Notes: a model not told the origin generated them from the letters alone. A stretch of 64,000 nt of DNA from Apostichopus parvimensis (GCA_000934455.1 KN889596.1:1-64000), one strand, 5' to 3'. Shown: positions 35,657-48,706, counted from the stretch's first letter. Translations and numbers: made by a program.

Positions 35657-35879
35657 CCTTCACTTAATTCAGTGGTCAGATGCTGAGGTACACTGACCTT
35701 TGGATGGTGATGTTAACTGGCAGAGAATGGGTTCAACAATTACATTTCTGCCTCATAATTATCTGAACACTCATTGAAAAGAGAAAGCTTGATATAAGTC
35801 AGTGTTCGACCATTACCATCACAATGAGTATAGGGTTTCAAATGAGCTTCTATTGGCATCCTAACCCTTCTGAAGCATT

Positions 35880-35965
35880 ACACCTACACTAAACTACATT
35901 ACACTACACTACATTAAATTACATTACATTACATGACATTACATTACATTACACTACACTAAACT
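35880..35965. repeat. (ACATT/ACACT)n pentanucleotide microsatellite
   Basis: Runs of cattacattacattacact with mixed ACATT and ACACT units, just downstream (on the plus strand) of the poly-G region in intron 3. Confidence 0.85.
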
Positions 35966-36663
35966 GAATGTTATCAGCCTTCTTCTCAGCAGCTAACTTT
36001 GTAATGTACTGAATAGTTTCCACTTTAAAAGCCTTTGAATCAGTGGCTGACATATTGAAACATAGTAGTAGAAGTAGTAGTTTATTGCATCTCATATCGT
36101 GGCCCAAAGGCCAAATTACATAAGAGTAACAGGGGGAAAAAAAAAAATCAAAAATAAAGGAATATAACAGTAACTCAATGACACTAAAGGTAGAAGAACA
36201 AAAGACACACAAATAGATAATAAACTAAGACAACCTACAAAACTACAAGGAAAATTCAGTAGCAATATCCCCCACCCCCCCCCCCCAACACCCTTGCTAA
36301 AAAGCTAAACAATACAACTAACCAGGTACAAACACTCCAAAATCATTCGTTTATAAGTCTACGCAAACAGGTATAGCTGTTTTGATGGAAAACAAGTACC
36401 TTTGATGAATTAACTGGATATCAGATTTGCTTTTATATGTGATTATGTGGGTATTAGGGCACTTATATCTTCATGCCTTGCACCATTTATTTGCATACAT
36501 TTCAACACGATACTGGTTCACTTAACACACACAATACTGCACACGTACCGTTCGGCACCCCATGTTGTCAACACAATAAGCATCACTGGGGTTTCTCGAA
36601 AGAAGTAGAGCAGTTTAAAAATGGTCTTTTCGAGATATTTGCATAACTGTGGAGTAAACTTAC

Positions 36664-36871
36664 CTGAATTGTACGATACCCTTCGATAACGCCACTGAGA
36701 AGAAATCCCCGACACCAGATTTGACTGCTCTTTCGCTGGTAAAGAGGATTAACCCGTCTGGATCCGTCGGCTTGAAGTCTACCCTGATTTCAAAGCTGTG
36801 ATAGGCACCGATCGGCGTTGGCAGGGCCATGTGGCTGTACCCTTCAAAGCTGGGGTAGATTATTTGAATCT
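36664..36871 (-). CDS. EGFLAM: EGFLAM-like exon 3: N-terminal third of laminin-G domain LG1
   Basis: 208-nt exon (2 + 204 + 2), acceptor TTATTTTCGTAG, donor TTCAG|GTAAGT. Its first two bases complete the codon left by G at the end of exon 62885-62283. It encodes the first beta strands of an LG fold: YPSFEGYSHM, then FEIRVDFKPTDPDGLILF, then GDFFSVALSKGIVQF. The pattern (start strand, x-F-x-P-x-x-x-D-G-L-I-L, then D-F-x-x-V-A-L) is shared by LG domains of pikachurin, agrin and perlecan; spacing and wording are closest to pikachurin as I recall it. It is separated from the preceding exon by a 25-kb intron and from the next by 9.6 kb. No break or stop is seen. Confidence 0.92.
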
Positions 36872-37644
36872 CTACGAAAATAAGAACAGAAATTGAAATG
36901 GAAAATTAGTTTTAAAAAATATATCAATAAAATTAGCAAGCCTATATGTAGAAAATGATTTTGATTTGATGAATTCCTTAAAATTGCAAATTTACAGAAG
37001 TTATTTCCAAATTTATAGCAAAAATTCTGAGTGTCTATATCAGCTTATGAAATGATTGACATCATCCTGAAAAATAGAGTTAGTTTGTCGTTGCAGACTG
37101 AAGACTTGAGACAAGTCTAAAAGTGATACGCCACACACAAACAAATTTGAATGTTTCATCCATTCTCCATGTTCATAACTCTTTATTTATTGCTTTTCTA
37201 CATTATGAAAGTTGTTGCTCGCATCTCAACAAGAAAACAGAAAGTTATAAACTCTGAGAAAACTACCAAATTGACCTAAGTTTTCCTTTCTTTTGAGGAG
37301 AGCAGTGGTTGAACATCTCAAAGATTTTATCAAGTGATTAGATGGGTTTGCTTTAATTCTCCATTATTTATACATCATTTGACATGGCTTGGCAAACAAA
37401 GCTTTATGACCATTGGCACCTTGTGAACATTTTCATGACTATTCCCAAAGTCTTGTAAATTCCTAAGTTTCCATGACAACCATCTGTCTAATGTTTAAAA
37501 CAGGTTTCAAGAGGAAAACTACCCTTTTACCAGTACCAATAACTTCTACATCACCAAGCAACCAGTCAGTGAGTTGAAATTTGTCATCTTTCCTCCTTTA
37601 GCATTTAAAGGCAAATAAATAGTAATCAATCGATCATTACTTAA

Positions 37645-38436
37645 AGCAGCATTTTGCGTTGAGTCGCCGTTTTTCCTCAGTTTTTCCGTGTCTATCAAGT
37701 TTTTATCATAATACAATCACAAAAGACAAAACTAAGACTTTCTCATACTTTTTTCCCCACAGCGAACGTTAATTAGCAAGTAATTTAAGGCTTTTATATG
37801 ATTCTGAGATAAGTGTCTCCCTGACACATCGAATCATTTAGTATTTATCACATGCAGCTCTACAAAACCGCCTATTCAAATTCAACCAATCAGTGAAGAG
37901 ATGTTTTTGTATGACTTGGCGCTAAAAATAGACCCATTCATTGGCATGGTAATCCCTTGCTGCAAAGCACTACTTAAATCTCCACATGGCCTAGCCAATA
38001 TGCCTTATAGCATTCCCTTATGAGAAACGTTACTTTCCTCTCCTGAAAAACGTTATTTTCTCCCATGTCGTTAGAGGAGGAAACTAAGGTTTTTCAAGAG
38101 AGGAAACTAACGGGTCCGGAAACTAACGGCCCCCATTGCGCTACACTCATATCTACATTGCTTTTAGTGCACAATGCACAGCGTGTACATAACATTATTC
38201 AGGCCTAACCAATATAAGTCACACACTAATAGGTCTGAGTGTACTACAGTAACTAGCCTACAGTAACACCGAGTAGAGTGATACAATATCGTTCTCGCGA
38301 ATGTTACGTACCAATCGGGTTCTTTTTGCACTTTTCGGGAATAGTTTGAGTTGAAACTTTACAGTTAGCTTAGTTTACGTCATTGGTATAGTATCCTAGT
38401 ATTGGAAAATCTCGAGAATCAACGCAAATTGCTGCT
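37645..38436. mobile_element. 792-bp TTAA-flanked non-autonomous DNA element
   Basis: TTAA lies at both borders (37641-37644 and 38437-38440). The ends are inverted repeats: AGCAGCATTTTGCGTTGA on the left, and AGCAGCAATTTGCGTTGA read inward from the right. TTAA target duplication suggests a Kolobok- or piggyBac-type element, different in sequence from the 360-bp MITE family. No transposase is seen. It contains the long hairpin at 38028-38112. Confidence 0.8.
38028..38112. repeat. 85-bp imperfect hairpin inside the TTAA element
   Basis: Arms of about 36 bp (beginning cgttactttcctctcctgaa, and read inward from the other side cgttagtttcctctcttgaa) flank a loop of about 13 bases. Only a few mismatches are visible. 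The size is like that of MITE-derived microRNA precursors. Confidence 0.75.
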
Positions 38437-41400
38437 TTAAGATGCATTTCAAATCCTGATGGATCTACCCCATCCTCCTGTCATCCTTAATCTACTGCAG
38501 TAACATTCGTGGCTGAGGTAGCTCTATACAGAATGAATATTATTACAGGTGAAATCGAGGTACAACGCTCCTTTCCGGTTGTCATTTCTGGGAGGGTCTC
38601 TAGGTGGGTTAAACGAATTGGCAATTATCAGGGAAGCCAACAGAGAACCTAGAGTGGCAACTGACGTTGTAAGAGTTACGAGATGAAACATTCTAACAAC
38701 ATTCTGGAGATGATCCCGGGTAAAAAGTTAGCAATTAAATATTCAAATACAAATCTCAATGAGACTGAACTTGCTTTGAGAAAAAGTATCCTGTGTTAGC
38801 TAGATTTAAGATTGATCTCAGTTTTTTTCAACCTTAAGTCTTGGAGAATTCTGAAGAGGAAGTAGTCCTAGGGTATTTCCTTGTTCATCTGTACAACTCT
38901 TTAGCCTACAGAGGAAGATAAATCCTGTGTTTCAATCATAACACCTTATTCCTATCGTGGTCCGTTATCGTCTACAACCACCTCCCGGTACAACCCCACT
39001 TTCCAGTCTATATACCCCCGTTGAGTTCCGTCGATTTGAAGAACCTAGACAGAATGCAAGTTTACAATTTCAGGTATGGGTTTCAAGCAGCCTTTTGCGA
39101 TTGGGCAACCTGTATTGCAAACCGCGCTGTTTTAAGCTACAACTGTAATTAGCATATTTTTGAGGTCGCCATGACCTGCAGTTTGGTTAACAAAGGTCTG
39201 AAACAAAATTTCTCTCCAAGTCACATGCTCTTGTTAATATGTTAATCAGGACATCTGACTTGGATTACAATTCTAAACTGTAACAGAGATTAGTTAAGAT
39301 TTCAAGTTAGAGGATAATGATGTATTTATAGTGTAATGAAATGATTAAATATTTAAGACCAGCAAGTTTAATAATTTGGTACAACTTTGTACAGTTTGTA
39401 CAGTAAATGGCCATTTTTTGCACAGCATGTTGTCGTGAATTGCCAGATACATTATTTCGCTGCTGTACTGTATACCTAACCTTTACGTTTCATTTTATAT
39501 CTCTCTTTCTCAACATCCCAACCCTTTACCCAAGCTCTCCTCACCCCATACCGGTCCTGCAACCATATCAGTGACCAATTTTCCTATGCCCCTAGCACTT
39601 CATAGTGTTTCAATTCTGGTCATGCAGGTCATATAAGCTATTAACTGACCGCTGCCTAAACTAAACTAAAAGTAAACCTATCCCTTTCGTTACCTCTCTT
39701 GTCACTGGAGTCACCGTCTGCCATATTTTTCAAACTTATAAATCTGTAATCCTTCTAAGAATTGACATTTTATGTATGTTTTTTTTTCAAAACTGGCTGA
39801 CCCCAAGTCAATACATCTCAAGGTCTGGTCACTTTATATCATATCAAGAAGTGAATCTTTCTAATCTAAAATTAACTAAAATCTATTCGAAAATATAGAA
39901 AAATCTCATGACCAAACAAATCCTTTTTTCAATAAAAAAATTCCAATTTCACAAAACCAGATGGGGAGATCGAGAAGATGTTTTTCTTAGCTGCCGTTAA
40001 ATTGAATTATCTAAATTGCACTTTTTATGCATGAATAGCCACAATAGTTCAACAATAACAAGTCTTGATCAATCAACTTGCACTACAGATATAGCAATGC
40101 TGATAGAGAACTTGAAACAGGTGGGTTAAATTCTTATACTTTACAAAAATACAAATAGGTTAAAAGGTCAAAACAGAGTTTTTAACCCCTCATATATAAC
40201 AAAAAGTCTAAATTCAAGGTTACTGTTAGTTAGAAACTGTTAGAAACAGGACTTCAAAGACATAATACAAACCAAGTTATCATCTTTTCAAATTAATTCT
40301 TTACCTTAATAATGTACATTTATCCAAATTATATTTACATTTTTATGTGCTTTTTTGTGTGTGTTTACATCGGACACCATATTTGACTGGTTGGAATAAA
40401 CAGGCATCTTCTGTGAGGATAAAATGTAATTTGAATTTGAGATTTGAATTTTTGGATGCCTCATGAACTTTATAAATGTTTTGCTGTTTGATAAGATAGG
40501 AGGGTATTTAAACTGCTGTTAAAATAATGGGGAACAGAGAAGGACAAATTGTTTGATGCACCTATAAAAGCCGAGCTTCCATGTTTGCTGTTATGTTCAG
40601 ACAAGGATCCGAGGAGGTAGGTGGGGGGGGGGGTGAAGGTCCCTCCTTCTGACCTCACGCAAGATAAAAAAGTAGTTATTAGCACAATCTTACATTTAGA
40701 CCTTATTAAAGACCTAATTTATTGTTCAAATATACTCAGAATGCACCATTTAAATTTTAAAATTTCAATTTTTCCTGGCAATGAGCCTCAGATCCTTTAA
40801 TACGGGAGTCTGCTTCAACAACCCCCGGGCCACACTCTCTCCTTTATAAAACCTAACACTGCTGTTCCAGACTGTGTGATTAATAAGATAGCTCTTTGAT
40901 AACGAGCATTTAAAGTGAAAAATCCATGTCTATCTAATATAGATGAACATGAGTTTACAGAACGGAACATTTTCATTTTTACAATTGGAAACATATTATA
41001 TTGAAAAAGGACTAAATTACTTGATGTCATCAATTTTTTGTCCTTTTGTGTTTCGTTAATCTAGAAAATCAAGGCTAGGTGGATTGGTAACGAATGACAA
41101 CCAGCTTTGTAAGCAAATTATACTTCTGCTGATTGGTTGAATTAATCATGACTTGCACTTTTGAAAGATGACACGTTGATTTAAAGTGTAACAGTATTGG
41201 TCACAAATTCAACCTTCTCAAAGCTAAATGTTGTCCAAATCAATTTCCTGAATGTTCTTACTCTCCACATTATTCCCAAATATTTAGGAGTATATTCATT
41301 TAATATTTAGACAATTAAATCTCTCAGTGAGATCAAATGCATGGATGGTGTGCCTAATTGCTTATTGAAGTTTGAAGCAATTTTTGTGTCACTATTACAT

Positions 41401-41853
41401 ATGGTGGGAAAAGATAGGGGGGGGGGGTGGATGATGAGGCAATACTCCAGAATGTTAAGTGTATATCACTTACTTCTCTCCACATTTTCAAATTCTGTAT
41501 TTTAATTTTCAAGTATCCTCACACACCTTTGCTATAAAATTGATATCACTTAATTAATATTGACTCAGTATTGTTTCTGCTGCCAAGTATATACAGTTTA
41601 AACACTGAAGACTCCAAGCACAAAAAAATCCCAACTCATTCCATTTCCTCTTTGTAACATGGTTTCATTTCCAATACTCAATTTCTTTTTACATTGATGA
41701 AATTCTTAGTTTTATTTTTAGCTCGGTTTGTAAACATAGAAGAAGATTTGATCAATCATGTCTCATCAGAGTGGCAGGCACTGATAGCAGGTATCAGCAA
41801 TAAATGTGTGTAACATCACACCGGTGTTTACATGAAAAGTGTTGGAGCTTGGC

Positions 41854-42244
41854 ATTAAAAGAACCACGTGATGGGAAACATGAAGAACACTCTGGAAAGT
41901 GACAGCCAGTGAATATATCCAAATGTATGTGTGTATACGTATGCGTGTATATATATGTATGTGTGTACTACGTATGTAGGTAGGTATGTAGGTATATGTG
42001 GAGTGTTAGCTCAGTGGTTAACTCAGGTGCCTTTCGATTATAAGGTCCCGAGTTCGAGTCACTCCAAGATTAATGTATGTCGCCCAGTTACAGAGTTGCT
42101 GACAATTGACAATTCATAATCATGGACGTTAAATATTAATCTAAGAGACTGACTTCGGTCAGCTTGTGGCTTTGATAATTGCCAATGATGGCTTCTTCGC
42201 GAGTTCCTGCTTGCAGGAGGATCTAAAATACATACATACATACA
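41854..42244 (+). mobile_element. tRNA-derived SINE, full-length copy
   Basis: The 5' part (from attaaaagaaccacgtgatg) is shared with the reverse strand of 57600-57757. A tRNA-like head follows at about 41998-42068 with A box tagctcagtggttaa and B box gagttcgagtc; GGAGTG and CACTCC can still pair as an acceptor stem. A body with gacaattgacaattcataatc is next, then the tail hairpin cctgcttgcagg and a (CATA)n end. The intact A and B boxes imply the RNA polymerase III promoter could still work. Confidence 0.8.
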
Positions 42245-42247
42245 CCC

Positions 42248-42476
42248 AAGGGCACCTAGAGCAACTTCATTAAAGGGGTGGGGGCATGGTACTTGTCAAC
42301 GTCCATTGAAGGATAATTTTGAAGGGCATTACGGCAAGAGGCAGAGGCATCGATGGCACTTTTGCCATTGGTTTAATTCGCAGCAGTAACTCAGCTTGCG
42401 GCTTTGATAAGCAAATGATGGCTTCTTCGAGAGTTCCTGCTTGCAGGAGGATCTAAAATACATACATAAATATATG
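42248..42476 (+). mobile_element. Composite repeat: 140-bp body fused to the SINE tail
   Basis: 42248-42389 is a repeat body (aagggcacctagagcaactt ... cttttgccattggtttaatt) also found at 43835-43979. 42390-42476 is the 3' end of the SINE family (cagcttgcggctttgataag, then the cctgcttgcagg hairpin and CATA tail). Confidence 0.7.
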
Positions 42477-43834
42477 TGTATGTATATATGGACTAGTACT
42501 GTCCGATACAAATGGGGGGGGGAGGCTGCATGTATTGGAAAGAACAAACTTCCTTCCATTTGGGGGAAATTCCGCCTTAGCAAAAGAGTTATAGAGAACT
42601 TCAGTTGCAATCTCAGATTTTTAAGCCAGCAATGTGATTATGGCCTGCATGCTTATCATGTGTCTCTACCTAATGCTATGCTGAAGACTTAAGCAAGTCT
42701 ACAATAACTTCACATAACCAATAGCGCCTGAAAGTTTTAATGTTTTCTTCGTTTAATAGTCATGACTCCGTTTATTTTCTGTAGTAGAGATTGTTGGTAT
42801 GTTCAATATGATGGGGTATATTCTAATATATTCCTATAACCTCAAGACCTCTACTGTGTTTTATGAATCCTAATGCTAATCCCCTCCACAAAAATCTACT
42901 TTTCATGATTTCTTCCGTAATTCTTCGCAATCTGCAAGATTCTCGAGAAACCACAAGTACGCAAAGACCCCTGAAATTTGATAAGACGTGTCCTGTCAGT
43001 GGAAACATATTGCTTTAATCTCCATTCAGCCATGTTAGGGCAAACAGCTCCAGATTGTCAGCAATCAAAGTAAAACAAGTCATAACTCATCATCGCAGCT
43101 AGGATGGTCAAAGTCATCCAGAGATGGAAGGCAATTTAAATCACCAGATTTTTGTCAACGTAAACAACCAGAAACGGGGCTTTCGCGGAATGAAATTTTC
43201 GGTAATCATCACAAATAGATACTTTACGGTTGTGCGGTTCAGATTTTATAAAAGAAGGTCTGGAAGAAAATTTTTCTGATGGACAGGATATAAATTTTTG
43301 AACTGTTTGTGTATAATCTTGTTGATTTGCTTCAAAGCTGATAGCTATAAACAAACAAGCTGTATTCAACAGCTGGGGACTCCGGCTAGGGAGGAGGAAA
43401 AGGTTGGCAGTTGAGACAGAAATATTATCATAAATCTAGCAATTTAAAAGTTGTGGGTTGAGCTTTCACTGCACTACTACGATAAGTTAAACAGCAACCA
43501 CATGTAAAGGTCAACCGTATGTTGTTTCAAATATGCTAAAGTTCAAATAATGGTTACTCATGATCAAGATTCAATCAGTGTTTTAACTGCAATCCTCAAA
43601 ACATTCTCCAACACTCATATCTAATTCACTAATTTCAAACTTGTTTGTAATGTGTATGAATAATTAATCTGTATTAGAAAATTACACTAAACTTATGGAC
43701 CTTTCGTATGCATGAGATGGTACATAAAACTCTGTGTCGATCTTGAAATTTACATTCCCCAAACCTACTTATAACTTAAATATCCCTGGACATCTGGACC
43801 ATTTTTCAGCCCTGGTTTACTTTTGTAATATTAC

Positions 43835-43979
43835 AAGGGCACCTAGAGCAACTTCATCAAAGTGGGGGGGGGGCATGGTTTTTGTCAAAGTCCGTTAAGG
43901 GATGATTTTGAAGGGCATTACGGCAAGAGGCAGGGGCATCGATGGCACTTTTGCCATTGGCTTAATTCGCAGAAGTAAA
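43835..43979 (+). repeat. Second copy of the 140-bp repeat body
   Basis: Shares aagggcacctagagcaactt, gaagggcattacggcaagag and cacttttgccattgg with 42248-42389, but lacks the SINE tail. Confidence 0.75.
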
Positions 43980-44384
43980 TAAACCATTGCCCATTAAGTT
44001 AATCCTTCTCTGGCTGAATCACTATTTTTCTGTTTCGCTCTTTGTTCGATCATCCTGAGCATATCAGTACATGAGTCATGGTAAGTCACAACTTCTTAGA
44101 AAAACCTCAGCAGAGTTAAAGTTACAGAGTCATATCTAAACCAGAAATAATGACTTGTTTACAAAAATTTCAATAAACAGCAAGATAAAACTCCTGTCTA
44201 TTATAATCTACAGATCAGACAATTTTGTATCTCTCTGCTTGGTCCTTTAGTGAATATATAAGATGTGTCATATATGTGTTCTTTGATTCTATTATCACAG
44301 TTTCAATGTCACAAGAGGGAGGTAATTAAAGGTATCGATGTTGAGAATGTAAACGAGATGCTTAGATTATAGAGTATTTGTTTT

Positions 44385-44475
44385 TTCCCTTTCTTTCCTT
44401 TTTTTCTTCCTTTCTTAATTCCCTTTTTGTTTATCTAATCCTTTTTTTCCCCTTTCCTTTCCTTTCCTTTTTTCG
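44385..44475. repeat. Pyrimidine-rich tract
   Basis: About 90 bp of almost pure T/C on the plus strand (for example ctttcctttcctttcctttt), so purine-rich in the gene's transcript. Confidence 0.7.
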
Positions 44476-47400
44476 GACAGCCTCTATCTTGTGTGACTTT
44501 TCTTTACAAATATGTCTTTCTCAATTGGCTGTGGATTAATGATATATTACAGTAACTAATTACATGTAAACAGATGAGATTTGTTTGATGAGGGTTATCC
44601 GTAAAGAAATGTTTAAACATAAAATGCCTTTTAAAACCTGTGGTATGATATGTGTCCAAAGGGTTAACACTCCATATCATGTAGTTTATTACATACACAT
44701 GCAAACACACACACACAACCACACCCAGCCACATGCAAAGATGCAATGCATTCTGTAGTTTGAAGAATTTGACGCTTCACAGATTCTTCTTCATCTACCA
44801 ATAAAATCTCCCCTCCCAACCTTCCCTTCCTCCTCCCTCTTATTCCCCCTTACAATTAACAGAACAAAACAAGTCTTCCTCTCCAACACCCTCACCTCCC
44901 CCCCCCCCCCCACTAAATGCACCTTCCTCGCCCACACATACCGATTACATAAAAGCGTATTAGCTGTTCCTCTGTACTTCATATGGTAAACAATATTATG
45001 GTATATTTAATGTAGAAATCTTGACATAGTTTTAGTAATCAGTTCACATACAATATTACACAGACCTGTTGTAAACTTTCTTCATATGTGTGGCTTTCAA
45101 TGGTGTTTTTTTCTTCTGTTTTTAAGCAGTCAAGATTTTCCCCTCTTTATAATGTATCACCCTTTAAATTGTCCAAAACAAAGGGGACTGATATCTCTTT
45201 CATATGCAAATTAACCACTTTGTTGGATTCAAAGGGCACTTGAAAGTGTCTCCCATCCTCCTCAGAGAGAGATATTTTGAGGAGAGGATGAGGTCTTTTA
45301 GGGATTGGATGACAGACCCCCACTACACTAGCCGCTTGACCTATTAGGTTTTTCGAGTAAACAAGAATTAGAACCACACACCGAATGTTATTTACCGTCA
45401 TTCCGAGAGTCAAGGAGGCTTATCAAAGTTGACTCAGAGAGAAAGCCCGTCTAATTCTCTACGTAACTGTTAAACTGCAGCCCAATGGTTCCTGCCTTTT
45501 TATCAGTTAGATATGAGGGGGAGATGTGTTTTGTAACAATGTCCTTTTCTAGCTTATCTAAATAAACCGGACACCTGGATTATATTAAGACAAGAATAAT
45601 CTGAATGACAGGGAACTTACAACATGGACAACCGAATGGTTTCTGCTTTATGGCAAACTCCTACGTTCCAACACGTCAACCCCCAGCTGCTTGTGCGGTA
45701 TAATACTACTACATGGCCAGAGTGAATTTTTAAAAACGATTTAAGTTACTATTATTATTATAAGCTACCACTACATCCTGTTTTAGGGATTATGGCCCAT
45801 GCAATGCACTGTTCCAAAATATATTTTAAAAAAATTAAAAAAATAGAAAATGGAACATGGTCAGATATGAGTGGATATTATCTTACAATCTTATCTGAAC
45901 AATCATTTAATTATCTAATTTTCACCACTCAACAGCTGAGCATAGTGGGAGGGAGTTGGGGGGGGGGTATAAAACCTGCAGCAAAATAGATTGGAAATTT
46001 GTAGCAAATTTTAACGGCAAAATTTGGGGGGGGGGGCAATACCAATGACCCTTTAACATTTGTATATACTTGTGTTTCTTAACCCTGGGCATATGAGCCA
46101 CATCCCCAGAGTATATAAAGCTAATAGGCATAACCAACAAATTTCCTAAAAGAGTAGGTTCAATAAGCATTCATCTACAGCTGGTAAATGGGTAGGGTGT
46201 AAAAGTATATTTTTTTTTTGCGCACACACATATAGGTTATCATCCTGAGTCCACCTTTAATTCAGTTAGCTCTAACCATAAAAAGGAAGAATCATTAGGA
46301 AATAATTTCTTTTTCAAATTTTATATAGCAGTTTTGAAGGCCCTGGATTCTGTCACTTATAAAATGCTATGAATCCTGTGTATGAAAACCTGCTATGAAT
46401 CTTTACATTTTGCAAAGCAATTTGTCCAGTTTGTGCAGCATTTTGAGATGCGGAACCGGATAATTTATTCCATCATAAAGGATTTCCCTGCAATTTCGAT
46501 GTGAAGATTCTTAAACAGTGGTGTAAATTAGATAAAAGCTGCTTTGGTTAGTTTGTCACAGTATCATGAATTTAACGGGAAATTGGATTGAAATTGGTTT
46601 GTACTATCTCAAGATATGAAAAAAGACACATTAATGCTCGATAAATTATTCTCTGAAAGATGTTTCACTTTTTCTCTGAAAAGTTCAGAATCTAGTTGGA
46701 AGATTATTTCTCTTTGTTCAATGATAAGCGCTGGCCTTGCACGTAAGTATATAAGAGTGAATTTTAAATTGCTCAGTTTCTGTCACCAGTCTGATAACAG
46801 CTATATAGTTGCCTCCAAGATAAACAAATTTCATAGATGAATTAAGACGCACAAATTTTGCATGCCACCAGGTGAAAGGCTTCTATCGTCGTTATCATGG
46901 AAGTGAATGTGAAGCGATTAAAGTCACACGTAAATTGGTTTACACAAGTGGTCTCTGTTTATACGTTCATGTCCTCTTGCCTAATTAACCAAGAATCTCT
47001 ATGTTGCGAGGGTACATACCTAGTAATTAAAAATCGCATGTGTTCGAGGACTCTCGAACCTACATAGCTCAACTGACGTAAAACCATAAAGATTAAAGGG
47101 CATCTTTAATGGTACATAAGGATGTACATTTTATCATCCCATTAAGTCTAAGCAACCCTCTTGGAAAGAATTTTTTTAAGTTTACCAAAGTTTGTGGGGG
47201 GGGGGGGTTTAAGTTTTCATGAAATGAAGGAACATCCTTCTCTTCAATTTGTACTGTTTGCCTTTCATTTAGTCATTTCTAATTAAATCTCCCGCTAATT
47301 TTAGGTTGTCTACATGCATATATTTAAAACCCATGGGTCAAAGAGGATGGAGGGAAGCAAATGGGACAGTGAGAGGGGGGAACAAGGAGGGGTCAGAGCA

Positions 47401-48119
47401 GGGAAGGAGGCTAGATAGGTCAGGAAGTGAAGTAGGATAGATAGGGTCCATGCATGAATCAGTAAGGGGTGATTAAACATCAGGCCATATACTACTTGCT
47501 TCAACTTATCAAATGAAAAACATTCATAGATTGTCAGGTATAACATTACTACATAACTGTATACATGTACTATTTGAACCATTGGCAGTTGTCTGACCCC
47601 AAATATGCTAGAAAGTCATACATATTTGGCCACTCATAATTTCAAAACAGTCTGGCTTTATACTGCCACTCTCTGTAGCATTGATCCTCAATGAGACATT
47701 TTAATTGACTATTCGACTATACCCGATAAGAGGGGGGACAGGCTTAGAGCCCCAGGGTCAATTGGGGGTTGGCCAGGGGAAATAGGATCAATATTATTTT
47801 TTTTTTTTAATTCTCATGTTCATAACTATATATGAGACAATACAGGGTTCTGTGACACCCAGAAGTGTAAATTCACTCTCAATCATTGCCCCTATATTCA
47901 ACATTTTTCAATATCAACCAGAAAAACCTGGAAGGTGCGAACCTCAAGGGAAGGTGCAATATTACAATTTTAGCATGCTAATATTCAGGGTCACTACGAA
48001 TGACCTTTAAAATAGGAAACATACGACAACGTAGATTGAAAATGTACTGGGATTGCAGACAATAGCTTGCAATGTATACATACTACTTCTTTGTTACATA
48101 TATGACAATGCACAATATA

Positions 48120-48140
48120 AAGTCGGTTGAAGACCGACTT
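48120..48140. repeat. Perfect small hairpin
   Basis: aagtcggt-tgaag-accgactt: an 8-bp perfect stem with a 5-base loop, followed by TT on the plus strand. Its function is unknown. Confidence 0.7.
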
Positions 48141-48646
48141 TTCATATTCTCTCCCACAGTGAACCATATTTATAGCTTTATATTGCTCTATACTCTTGTT
48201 TAGCTCCTCTGATTATTATCAGGAGACCTTTATTATTCCATATGTGATAAATTTTATTACAATATTTGATGAGGAAATTTAGAGAGTTCATAAAGATGCT
48301 GAGCTCAGCTACACCGCTGAATATAAGGAGAGGAAAATGTTTTGCCTCCGGTTTTATAGGTTCACATAAAATGACAATAAAGGGAACATTAGACTATTAG
48401 TGACTAGCGACAGATCTTCGGAATATGCTAGAGGCAGACAAATCTACCATCAAAGGAGTGATAATTAGATTGCCAAAATTTTTCCGTTTTTAGGGGGGCA
48501 GGGGGGGGGATACAGTGACATACTCACTATTACCAATGAGTCCTAAGAACAGGATGACCCTTGACTTTATCAACAACAAAAAAGAAAATACTATCAGAAC
48601 AATTTAATGTGTAAAAGTAAGTTGGCCTGACGTTAACACATTTGCT

Positions 48647-48706
48647 ACTTTTACACATTCTCCTACACAGGATAAGCAGTTTGCTAACAGTTTTATGTTA
48701 TTTTGA
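48647..48706 (+). repeat. Repeat 3' segment, copy A
   Basis: Contains acacattctcctacacagg followed by ggataagcagtttgctaac and agttttatgttat. It pairs with a second copy at 49940-50045. Confidence 0.6.

Larger units (their letters stand above)
27039..36663 (-). other. Intron 3 of the EGFLAM-like gene (9.6 kb)
   Basis: Phase-2 intron inside LG1. It contains an ACATT-type microsatellite (35880-35965), LINE 3' fragments (35005-35195 and 33392-33637), a perfect 50-bp tandem duplication (31625-31724), the DR1-bearing array (30480-30960), an exact duplication around the gap 28329-28378, and several poly-G runs. Outside these I see no coding signal. Confidence 0.75.

Noticed and set aside
38957-39085. 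Plus-strand open segment (YRLQPPPGTTPLSSLYTP ...) followed by a GTATGG donor-like site
   Set aside because: There is an in-frame stop just upstream and no AG acceptor or ATG between that stop and the segment, so it cannot be spliced or started in this frame.
42002-42068. Possible tRNA gene (A and B boxes present)
   Set aside because: The T-arm does not pair properly, and the segment continues into the SINE body and CATA tail shared with other copies, so it is a SINE promoter.
45147-45413. 88-codon minus-strand open frame as an extra exon
   Set aside because: The sequence lacks LG, EGF or FN3 features and no donor/acceptor pair gives the phase 1 needed between exons 2 and 3.
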